Shown: positions 57,483 to 64,000 of the stretch, piece by piece | Position numbering within the stretch: position 1 is the first letter of the stretch | Layout: each line of letters opens with the position of its first letter | Origin: Amorphus coralli DSM 19760 | Lineage (GTDB): Bacteria > Pseudomonadota > Alphaproteobacteria > Rhizobiales > Amorphaceae | NCBI RefSeq assembly: GCF_000374525.1 | Contig: NZ_KB894571.1 | Span: 744,001-808,000, forward strand | Direction: 5' to 3' | Length of the DNA: 64,000 bases | The notes under the pieces: model-generated | Database searches by the model: none | The model's input: only the letters and a program-made list of their open reading frames with translations | What the model was told of the DNA's origin: nothing | Program-made: the position numbers and the translations under genes

Positions 57483-57668
57483 GGTAGCTCCCCAGCTCCT
57501 CGTCGACTGCCGGACGGCCAGTCGTTCGGAGGCATAGAGGCGCCGCCAAGGCGGGGAATCAAATGAAGTTGCTATGACAGCTGCGGCTTGCAAATCCGCA
57601 CTGTGCGGCGATTTTGCCCATCCATGGTCCAATGGGTGGAGCCATCAGGATATTTAGCCGGTTTTGAA

Positions 57669-58580
57669 TCAACCGAACGGCGGACCGCCAGGATGGAAAT
57701 ACCGGGCGTAGCGTTCGGGGTCCTCACGCACCGCGCGCGGCAAGGCCCGACGGTCCTCAACCCATTCAGGCTCACCCAGCGTCATGACGAGCCGTTCGCG
57801 CTCGCGGTGCCAGTCATCCGCTGTCATGCGAGTGTGGCCGCTGGTCTCGTCGTAGATGATGGCCACGTCCTTCGCAGCCAGATAGTCGTCATCGCCGAGC
57901 GAAGAGAAGTGCCATCCGGCTTCCGGGTACCAGACGCGGCGCGTGAAAGAACCGAATTCCGACCAGCTCCGGTAGGCCCAGTAGAGCGACTCGTAGGCGC
58001 GCGGCGCGCCGGGATAGTTGCGCGGTTTCAGTTTCCTGAGCCGGGTTGGATCGATCATGGCGCGCTTGCGCACTGCGCGGGTCCCGGTCCAGCCGGCGCC
58101 GCCGCTGTCGCGGATATCCAGATAAAAGCGGTGCAGCGGTTGGTTGAAGAAGTGGACCGTGTCGGTGCGCCGCTCCCGCTTCAGGCGCTCCACGGTCTTC
58201 GCTGACGGGATTTCATCTAGGTCGGAGACCATGATGAAATCGTTGGGCCGCGCGTCCTCCAGACCGGTCATCATGGCGCGGCGCTGATGGGCCTGGCGAA
58301 CCCAGCGCTGCTCCGCGTTTTCCGGTTCATCGAGCACCTCGACGTGTCGGATCTTGTCGGCAAAGGCCGCGAACCGGTTCCGGTTGGCCTTGAACACCAG
58401 CGGCTTCTCGTTGCCGGCAAAGTCCCGTCGGGCCTCGACGATAACGAAGGTGTCGACCACCGGGTAGAGCTCCGTCAGCCGGATCTCGAGGAGATCGAGC
58501 TCGCGGAAGAACAGGAAGCAGTCGTAGATGCGCGGCTCATCGGCGCGGCGCGCGCGCAGGTTCCGGACTTCAGCCATCAT
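57669..58580 (-). CDS. Glycosyltransferase family 17 protein
   Basis: 303 residues from the ATG at 58580 (a second ATG directly follows). The sequence IYDCFLFFRELDLLEIRLTE, then FVIVEARRDFAGNEKP and FIMVSDLDEIP (the DxD metal motif), is characteristic of GT17, the family of the eukaryotic beta-1,4-N-acetylglucosaminyltransferase III. Bacterial members are usually in polysaccharide clusters, but this one stands alone after the rluC-like gene (5-bp gap, same strand). The acceptor is unknown. The frame continues upstream of 58580 into the rluC-like gene as an Arg-rich shadow. Confidence 0.8.
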   Translation of the reverse strand: MMAEVRNLRARRADEPRIYDCFLFFRELDLLEIRLTELYPVVDTFVIVEARRDFAGNEKPLVFKANRNRFAAFADKIRHVEVLDEPENAEQRWVRQAHQRRAMMTGLEDARPNDFIMVSDLDEIPSAKTVERLKRERRTDTVHFFNQPLHRFYLDIRDSGGAGWTGTRAVRKRAMIDPTRLRKLKPRNYPGAPRAYESLYWAYRSWSEFGSFTRRVWYPEAGWHFSSLGDDDYLAAKDVAIIYDETSGHTRMTADDWHRERERLVMTLGEPEWVEDRRALPRAVREDPERYARYFHPGGPPFG

Positions 58581-58585
58581 GTCCG

Positions 58586-59596
58586 TCAGCCCGACTTGGG
58601 AGTACGCAGCACCGCGGCTTCGTCCTCCACCTCCAGGGCACGCTCCGGGTCGAAGCCGTAGAGGTTCCAGGTCTGCTGCATGTGCGCCGACAGAGGCGCG
58701 GAGACGTCCAACAGCCCGCCGGCCGGATGCGGGATCACCAGCCGGTGGGCGTGCAGGTGGAGCTTGTTCTGTATGCCGCCCGGCAGATCCCAGTTCTGGA
58801 TATCGAAATATTTCGGGTCGCCGACAATCGGATGGCCGATATGGGCGGCATGGGCACGCAGCTGATGCGTGCGGCCGGTCACAGGCCGCATCACCAGCCA
58901 GGACACTTTCTGGGCGCCCTGCTCCACCACGGCGTAGTGGCTGACGGCATGGACGGCATCGGGCTCGCCATGGCGAACGATGGCCATCCGCTCCGCCTCG
59001 CGCGGTCCCTCCTTGGCGAGGTAGGTCGAGATGCGCCCCTCGCGGGGTTTGGGAACGCCCTTGACCAGCGCCCAATAGAGCTTGCGGGTGGTACGCGCGC
59101 GGAAAGAACCCGCAAGTTCCGCCGCCGCTTTGCGCGTCTTGGCAACGAGAAGCACGCCGGACGTGTCGCGGTCGAGCCGATGGACAAGGCGCGGCTTCTG
59201 GCCCTTCTTGTCGCGCCAGGCTTCCAGGAGACCATCGACGTGACGGGTCAGGCCGGGACCGCCCTGCACGGCAAGGCCGGCCGGCTTGTTGAACACCAGG
59301 ACCTCCCGGTCCTCGTGCAGCAGGTGCGCTTCGAGCGCACCCCGGTCCTCGGTCTTCCCGGTGCGTACGGCCGGGGCCGCGGGAGCGCTGGTCGCCATCG
59401 GCGGAACGCGGACCGCCTGGCCCGTCTCCAGCCGCGTGGAGGTTTTCACCCGCGCGCCATCGACGCGCACCTGCCCGGTCCGCACCAGCTTTTGGAGTTG
59501 CCCGAACGCCAGACCCGGATAATGCGTCTTGAACCAGCGGTCGAGGCGCATGCCGTTCTCGTCCGCATCCACGTGCTTGGTCTCTATCGCGGCCAT
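58586..59596 (-). CDS. RluC/RluD-family 23S rRNA pseudouridine synthase
   Basis: 336 residues. An N-terminal S4 RNA-binding domain (about 14-70) precedes the pseudouridine synthase domain with the catalytic Asp in HRLDRDTSG and the RTHQLRAHAAHIGHP motif. RluC-type enzymes make pseudouridines 955, 2504 and 2580 of 23S rRNA; whether this is the RluC orthologue is not certain, since alphaproteobacteria have several paralogues. It is in the htrA-rarA-crcB-rluC series on the minus strand, followed here by GT17 after 5 bp. Confidence 0.88.
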   Translation of the reverse strand: MAAIETKHVDADENGMRLDRWFKTHYPGLAFGQLQKLVRTGQVRVDGARVKTSTRLETGQAVRVPPMATSAPAAPAVRTGKTEDRGALEAHLLHEDREVLVFNKPAGLAVQGGPGLTRHVDGLLEAWRDKKGQKPRLVHRLDRDTSGVLLVAKTRKAAAELAGSFRARTTRKLYWALVKGVPKPREGRISTYLAKEGPREAERMAIVRHGEPDAVHAVSHYAVVEQGAQKVSWLVMRPVTGRTHQLRAHAAHIGHPIVGDPKYFDIQNWDLPGGIQNKLHLHAHRLVIPHPAGGLLDVSAPLSAHMQQTWNLYGFDPERALEVEDEAAVLRTPKSG

Positions 59597-59623
59597 GTCA
59601 GGTGAAACTTTCTTCGCGGCGGC

Positions 59624-60010
59624 TCACGGAGCCACCCAGCGCACAAGGCCGAGGCCGGCAAAGAGGGCCGCCAGGCCCAGCAGGACCGAGCCCACCACGT
59701 AGAGGGCCGCGGTTGTCGCGTGGCCGCCTTCATACAGGACACCGGCATCGAGGGAAAAGGAGGAGAAGGTGGTGAAGCCGCCGAGCACGCCAACGCCGAG
59801 CAGGAGGCGCAGCTCTCGGGCTCCGACATCCGGCTCGTAGCGCGCGAGGATCGCGACAAGCAGCCCCATGGCGAACGAACCGAGGACGTTCACCGTCAGC
59901 GTTCCCCACGGGAAACCCACGCCCATCACCCGGATCGCGGCGACCCCGACCAGGTGGCGCAGGCTCGCGCCGATGCCCCCGCCGATCGCCACGAGCAGAA
60001 CTTCGCGCAT
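59624..60010 (-). CDS. crcB: Fluoride channel Fluc/CrcB
   Basis: 128 residues from the ATG at 60010 (MREVLLVAIGG). Four membrane segments; the Fluc signature GVLGGFTTFSSFSLD with the Phe-box serine/threonine and Phe pairs, plus TLTVNVLGSF with the pore Asn. Fluc works as a dual-topology dimer exporting F-. No fluoride riboswitch consensus is visible in the 162 bp upstream. The gene lies 27 bp upstream of the rluC-like gene and 162 bp downstream of rarA. Confidence 0.94.
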   Translation of the reverse strand: MREVLLVAIGGGIGASLRHLVGVAAIRVMGVGFPWGTLTVNVLGSFAMGLLVAILARYEPDVGARELRLLLGVGVLGGFTTFSSFSLDAGVLYEGGHATTAALYVVGSVLLGLAALFAGLGLVRWVAP

Positions 60011-60172
60011 CGTCGACGGGCTCCTGGGCTTGGGGTGGCGGGAGGGCGCCGGTTCCTGGGTTGGCCGGGCTGTGGCGCCTTTCGGGCACGATATCCGGGC
60101 TGCCGTCAATTGAAAACGATCGCTGGACGGCAGGACCCGCCCGCTTCGCCAAAACGACGAGCCCGGCCGGGA

Positions 60173-61486
60173 TCAGTCGCCGCCCTGCCGCTTGCGGCGC
60201 AACGCCTGCAACCATTCGAGCCGCTCGCCGATCGCAGCCTCCCGGCCATAGGGCGTCGGCCGGTAGAAGGACTGCCGGCCAAGCTCCTCCGGGAAATAAT
60301 CCTGGCCGGAGAAGGCGTCCGGGGCATCGTGGTCGTACTGGTAGCCTTCGGAATAGCCTTCGCTCTTCATCAGCTTCGTCGGGGCATTCAGGATGTGCCG
60401 GGGCGGCAGCAGCGAGCCGCCTTCCTTCGCCACCTTCACGGCCGCCTTGTAGGCCTTGTAGACGGCGTTCGATTTCGGCGCGATGGCCAGGTAAACCGTG
60501 GCCTCGGCAAGGGCCAGTTCCCCTTCCGGCGAGCCGAGAAAGTCGTAGGCGTCCTTCGCGGCATTGGTGATGACCAAAGCGTTGGGATCGGCAAGCCCGA
60601 TGTCCTCTGACGCCATGCGAACCAGTCTTCTGCCGAGGAAGAGCGGGTCCTCGCCGGCGTCCAGCATCCGGCAAAGATAATAGAGCGCCGCATCGGGATC
60701 TGAGCCACGCACCGCCTTGTGAAGCGCGGAAATCAGGTTGTAATGGCCGTCGCGCGACTTGTCGTAGATCGGCGCACGGCGCTGGAGGACCGCCTGCAGC
60801 GCATCGGCCGTCAGTTCTTCGCCCTCGCCCGCAGCCCGCCAGACCTCTTCCGAAAGCGACAGCGCGGCGCGCCCGTCGCCGTCTGCCATGCGTACGAGGC
60901 TCTCCCGGGCGCCGGCATCGAGCGGCAGCGGCCGCCCCTCGGCCGCTTCGGCCGCCACCAGAAGCGACGCGACAGCCTCTCCATTGAGGCTGCGGAAGGT
61001 GAGCACCTGCGCCCGAGACAGGAGCGCGGCGTTCAGTTCGAAGGACGGGTTCTCCGTCGTCGCTCCGACGAGAGTAACCGTCCCATCCTCCATCACCGGA
61101 AGGAAGGCATCCTGCTGGGCACGGTTGAAGCGGTGGATCTCGTCGACGAAGAGAAGCGTACCCTTGCCCGTGATCCTGCGACCGCGCGCCGCCTCGAACA
61201 CCTTCTTGAGATCAGCCACGCCGGAGAAGATGGCCGAGATCTGCTCGAAGTGCAGGTCTGTGGCTCCCGCGAGAAGGCGAGCCACCGTGGTTTTGCCGGT
61301 GCCGGGCGGTCCCCAGAAGATCATCGAGCCGACGCGGCCGGAGCGCAGCATCCGCGTGAGCGTCCCGTCGGGACCGACGAGGTGCGGCTGCCCCACGACC
61401 GCATCCAGCGCTCCAGGACGAAGTCGATCGGCCAGCGGCCGCGGCGCTTCCCGGTCCATACCCGCCGAGGTGAAGAGATCCGCCAT
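60173..61486 (-). CDS. rarA: Replication-associated recombination protein RarA
   Basis: 437 residues, AAA+ ATPase of the clamp-loader type that acts at stalled replication forks. Walker A is WGPPGTGKTT (58-67), Walker B LLFVDEIHRF, sensor-1 ATTENPSF. The N-terminal RPLADRLRPGALDAVVGQPH and the C-terminal PPRHILNAPTKLMKSEGYS segments are typical. ATG at 61486, 18 bp after the htrA stop codon, so they are co-transcribed. Length normal. Confidence 0.95.
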   Translation of the reverse strand: MADLFTSAGMDREAPRPLADRLRPGALDAVVGQPHLVGPDGTLTRMLRSGRVGSMIFWGPPGTGKTTVARLLAGATDLHFEQISAIFSGVADLKKVFEAARGRRITGKGTLLFVDEIHRFNRAQQDAFLPVMEDGTVTLVGATTENPSFELNAALLSRAQVLTFRSLNGEAVASLLVAAEAAEGRPLPLDAGARESLVRMADGDGRAALSLSEEVWRAAGEGEELTADALQAVLQRRAPIYDKSRDGHYNLISALHKAVRGSDPDAALYYLCRMLDAGEDPLFLGRRLVRMASEDIGLADPNALVITNAAKDAYDFLGSPEGELALAEATVYLAIAPKSNAVYKAYKAAVKVAKEGGSLLPPRHILNAPTKLMKSEGYSEGYQYDHDAPDAFSGQDYFPEELGRQSFYRPTPYGREAAIGERLEWLQALRRKRQGGD

Positions 61487-61504
61487 CAGTCTGTCGCGCC
61501 CGGC

Positions 61505-62989
61505 TCAGCCGCGGAACGCCATCTGCATCACCCGGCCATCCCGCTCGATGCTCACCCGCCAGACCCGCGGACGTTCGGAGGCCAGGTCCGCAAGGAGGCC
61601 GGTCGATTCGATGGCATCGCCGTTCACCTCAACGAGAATATCACCCCGGCGAAGGCCGATCCGGTCTGCTGGCGAACCCGAAGCCACCTCGGCGACGACA
61701 ACGCCACCATCCTCGACAAAATCGATGCCGACCTCTTCCGCCACAGCGGGCGACAAGTTCATCACGGTCGCCCCGGTAAAGGGCGAATAGCCCTCGATTT
61801 CGCGGGTGTCGCGCGGTGTCGTCTCCGGCGGTGCCTCCAGGCTGACCGCGATCGTCAGATCCCGGCCATTGCGCAGCACGCGCATGTCCACCGTGCCATT
61901 CACGCCCTTGGTGACGAAGCGGTAGCCGAAGGCATCCGGATCGTCGATGCCCTGCCCCGCGATGGCGAGGATAAGATCGCCGGCTCGGAAGCCGGCATCA
62001 TCCGCCGGGCTGCCCTCGATGACGCGGGTGATGAGCGCACCGCGGGGGCGGTCGAGGCCGAGCCCGTCCGCAATGTCGCTGGTCACGGCCTGCATGGACG
62101 CCCCGAACCAGGGACGTTCGATGCCGCCCCCAGCCAGCGCGGAGTCCACGATCAGGCGGGCCATGTTAGCGGGAATCGCGAAACCGATACCCAGCGACCC
62201 GCCCGAGCGGGAATAGATCGCCGTGTTGATGCCGACGAGATGCCCCTTCATGTTGACCAGCGCGCCGCCGGAGTTGCCCGGATTGATGGCCGCGTCGGTC
62301 TGGATGAAGAAGCGATAGTCGGTGATGCCGACCTGGGTCCGTGCAAGCGCGGACACGATCCCCTGGGTTACCGTCAGCCCGACGCCGAACGGATCGCCGA
62401 TCGCCAGCACCAGGTCGCCCACCTCCAGTTCGTCGGAATCGGCGAACTGGATGGTTGGGAACTCTTCGCCGTCCGTATCAAGCTTGAGAACCGCGAGGTC
62501 TGTGCGCTCGTCCTTGAGGATCAGCTCCGCGTCGAACTCGCGCCGGTCGGACAGCGAAACTCGGATCTCGTCAGCGTCGTTGATCACGTGGTTGTTCGTC
62601 AGAACGACGCCGTCGCTCGACACGATCACGCCGGACCCAAGCGACTTCTGCATCCGTTCGGGCGCCCGATTCCCGCCTCCCTGGCGCGGATCGCCGAAGA
62701 AGTGCCGGAAGAAGGGATCGTCGAACAACGGCGACCGGGGTGCGCGGACCTTGCGCGAAGCATAGATGTTCACCACGGCAGGCGCCGCGTTCTTGGCGAC
62801 AGGGGCGAAGGAAAGCTGGATCTCCGCCTCGCTCTGCGGAACCACCCGCTCCTGGGCGGCAGCGGTCGCCACGATCATGGAGGCGGCGCCCACGAGAGCA
62901 ACCACGGCGGCAGTGCGCCTGACGTACCGGACAAGGAAACGACCGACTGTGGAAGAAACTTGGGCGCGCAACGGATCACCTTTCCGCAT
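61505..62989 (-). CDS. DegP/HtrA-type periplasmic serine protease
   Basis: 494 residues from the ATG at 62989 (MRKGDPLRAQ); GTG at 63052 would lengthen it by 21. Signal/anchor region about 22-46. Trypsin-like domain with H134 (TNNHVI), D164 (RTDLAVL) and S240 (NPGNSGG), then two PDZ domains. HtrA proteases degrade and refold damaged envelope proteins. The C-terminal PDZ (VDFVEDGGVVVAEVASGSP) is complete. It is the upstream partner of rarA; the rplQ terminator at 63124-63151 separates it from rplQ, so it should have its own promoter in 62990-63123. Confidence 0.93.
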   Translation of the reverse strand: MRKGDPLRAQVSSTVGRFLVRYVRRTAAVVALVGAASMIVATAAAQERVVPQSEAEIQLSFAPVAKNAAPAVVNIYASRKVRAPRSPLFDDPFFRHFFGDPRQGGGNRAPERMQKSLGSGVIVSSDGVVLTNNHVINDADEIRVSLSDRREFDAELILKDERTDLAVLKLDTDGEEFPTIQFADSDELEVGDLVLAIGDPFGVGLTVTQGIVSALARTQVGITDYRFFIQTDAAINPGNSGGALVNMKGHLVGINTAIYSRSGGSLGIGFAIPANMARLIVDSALAGGGIERPWFGASMQAVTSDIADGLGLDRPRGALITRVIEGSPADDAGFRAGDLILAIAGQGIDDPDAFGYRFVTKGVNGTVDMRVLRNGRDLTIAVSLEAPPETTPRDTREIEGYSPFTGATVMNLSPAVAEEVGIDFVEDGGVVVAEVASGSPADRIGLRRGDILVEVNGDAIESTGLLADLASERPRVWRVSIERDGRVMQMAFRG

Positions 62990-63123
62990 CTTCTGGGGCA
63001 GAAAAAATCTTGAATCAGGCTGAGGGAGAGCGCGCAAGGAAAAGGCGCTCACGGTTCCGACAGCACGTCAGCAGGTAAAGCGAAAACCGGGCACCGGAGT
63101 GGCAGGTGCGGCACAAACGGAAA

Positions 63124-63151
63124 CGCCCCGCATGACGGATCATGCGGGGCG
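63124..63151 (-). terminator. Rho-independent terminator of the rpoA-rplQ operon
   Basis: A perfect 12-bp stem (CGCCCCGCATGA / TCATGCGGGGCG) with a four-base loop, followed on the minus strand by TTTCCGTTTG. It lies 46 bp after the rplQ stop and marks the end of the large ribosomal-protein operon. Confidence 0.92.
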
Positions 63152-63197
63152 CGTCATTCTCGGTGCCGGCGGCCGTTGCTGGCCGTCGTCGGACGCC

Positions 63198-63614
63198 TTA
63201 CGCGGCCTCTTCCTCAGCCACGAGACGAGCCCGATCGGCCGCGCCGCGTGCTTCCGGATCCCGATCGACGAACTCGATCACTGCGACCGGCGCGCTGTCT
63301 CCGTGGCGGTAGCCCGCCTTCATGATCCGGATATAGCCGCCCGGACGGTCCGCCATGCGCGGGCCCAGCGTGTCGAACAGCTTGGTGACGGCCGCGACGT
63401 CGCGAACCTGGCTCACCGCCTGGCGACGCGCATGAAGGTCGCCCCGCTTCGCGAGCGTCACGAGACGCTCGACAACCGGGCGGAGTTCCTTCGCCTTCGG
63501 CAGGGTGGTGATGATCTGCTCATGCTCGATCAGCGCCGCAGCCATGTTGGCGAACATCGCCTTACGGTGGCTGGACGTCCGGTTGAGCTTGCGGCCACTC
63601 TTGCCATGGCGCAT
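63198..63614 (-). CDS. rplQ: 50S ribosomal protein L17
   Basis: 138 residues, starting [20 protein letters not shown], the L17 signature; L17 sits near the peptide exit tunnel. The AGGAG site lies about eight bases upstream of the ATG. The C-terminal tail is acidic/Ala-rich. Standard place after rpoA at the end of the alpha operon (63-bp gap), followed by a strong terminator. Confidence 0.98.
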   Translation of the reverse strand: MRHGKSGRKLNRTSSHRKAMFANMAAALIEHEQIITTLPKAKELRPVVERLVTLAKRGDLHARRQAVSQVRDVAAVTKLFDTLGPRMADRPGGYIRIMKAGYRHGDSAPVAVIEFVDRDPEARGAADRARLVAEEEAA

Positions 63615-63678
63615 GGGTTCACTCCTCGCAACGTGTTCTGGAGGACGACGGCGGACCGGTCAGCCCGCCGGCCGATCC

Positions 63679-64000
63679 TCAATAGTGATGATCTTCGTAA
63701 CGCTTGGCCAGCTCTTCGATGTTCTCAGGCGGCCAATTGGTGACTTCCATGCCCAGGTGGAGACCCATCTGGGCGAGGACTTCCTTGATCTCGTTCAGCG
63801 ACTTGCGGCCGAAGTTCGGAGTACGGAGCATCTCCGCCTCGGTCTTCTGGATCAGGTCGCCGATATAGACGATGTTGTCGTTCTTCAGGCAGTTCGCCGA
63901 CCGAACCGACAGCTCCAGCTCGTCCACCTTCTTGAGAAGGGCCGGGTTGAAGGCAAGCTCCGGAACGTCCTCGCGGACCTCCGCCTTCTGCGGCTCCTCG
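63679..64000 (-). CDS. rpoA: RNA polymerase alpha subunit, C-terminal part (N-terminus beyond the window)
   Basis: The last 106 residues or so, ending YEDHHY, cover the alpha C-terminal domain: [36 protein letters not shown], which contacts UP-element DNA and activators. The upstream part lies beyond position 64000. Codon stop at 63679-63681. rplQ follows after 64 bp. Confidence 0.98.
   Translation of the reverse strand, partial: EEPQKAEVREDVPELAFNPALLKKVDELELSVRSANCLKNDNIVYIGDLIQKTEAEMLRTPNFGRKSLNEIKEVLAQMGLHLGMEVTNWPPENIEELAKRYEDHHY

Noticed and set aside
60011-60172. Fluoride riboswitch upstream of crcB
   Set aside because: I looked for the conserved GATGG and GCTGATGG-type pattern on the minus strand and did not find it.

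Overview
The window is a compact, high-GC chromosomal segment from an alphaproteobacterium, most likely of the order Hyphomicrobiales (Rhizobiales). This rests on gene order and family content: argH-lptM-lysA-DUF4175-ftsE-ftsX-ydcF; topA-rnr-DUF983-nudix-MFS-rpmG; divK beside a zinc-ribbon dinB; clpS-clpA next to a phasin gene; a DUF1849 (EipB-type) envelope protein; and rpoA-rplQ-htrA-rarA-crcB-rluC. A nested palindrome at 46934-47025 also resembles the dispersed intergenic palindromes of rhizobial genomes. No rRNA, tRNA, CRISPR array, insertion sequence or phage gene was recognised. The genus cannot be named from the sequence alone.

Layout. 1-8112 (minus): an arginine, lysine and cell-division block ending in a YdcF-like gene cut by the window edge. 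8173-10095: TlpA thioredoxin, a small exported protein and a K+ channel with a C-terminal zinc ribbon. 10281-17877 (plus): a large PAN/alpha-2-macroglobulin protein coupled to penicillin-binding protein 1C. 17950-19181 (minus): small membrane-associated proteins. 19471-27184 (plus): topA, rnr, DUF983, nudix, MFS, rpmG. 27344-30037: divK, dinB, eipB. 30310-33399 (plus): RidA, GDPD, GNAT and HIT metabolic-maintenance genes. 33418-34496 (minus): AzlCD. 34670-38261 (minus): clpA, clpS, phasin. 38503-39924: a DD-carboxypeptidase with a SPOR domain. 40044-42950 (minus): J-domain, VWA, DUF1489 and a ParA-like ATPase. 43382-46847 (plus): a PlcP-like metallophosphoesterase translationally coupled to a glycosyltransferase, then a CDF transporter and CreA. 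47022-51691 is the most accessory-looking part: a NicX-like dioxygenase divergent from a MarR regulator, an FAD oxidase, a DMT exporter and a small P-loop protein. 51702-57482 (minus): an orphan form-II CoxL-like molybdoenzyme, pgi and a sugar-type MFS transporter. 57669-64000 (minus): GT17, rluC-like, crcB, rarA, htrA, rplQ and the 3' end of rpoA.

How genes work together. Many neighbours overlap by 4 bp (rnr/DUF983/nudix, azlC/azlD, DUF883/holin-like, PlcP-like/glycosyltransferase), which implies translational coupling. Envelope construction dominates (FtsEX, A2M-PBP1C, DD-carboxypeptidase, HtrA, EipB, LptM). The best candidate for a specialised pathway is the two-gene phospholipase C / glycosyltransferase unit, which matches the phosphate-saving lipid-remodelling pair known from other alphaproteobacteria. 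The least understood unit is the MarR / NicX-like / FAD-oxidase group. No clearly unprecedented multi-gene system is visible.
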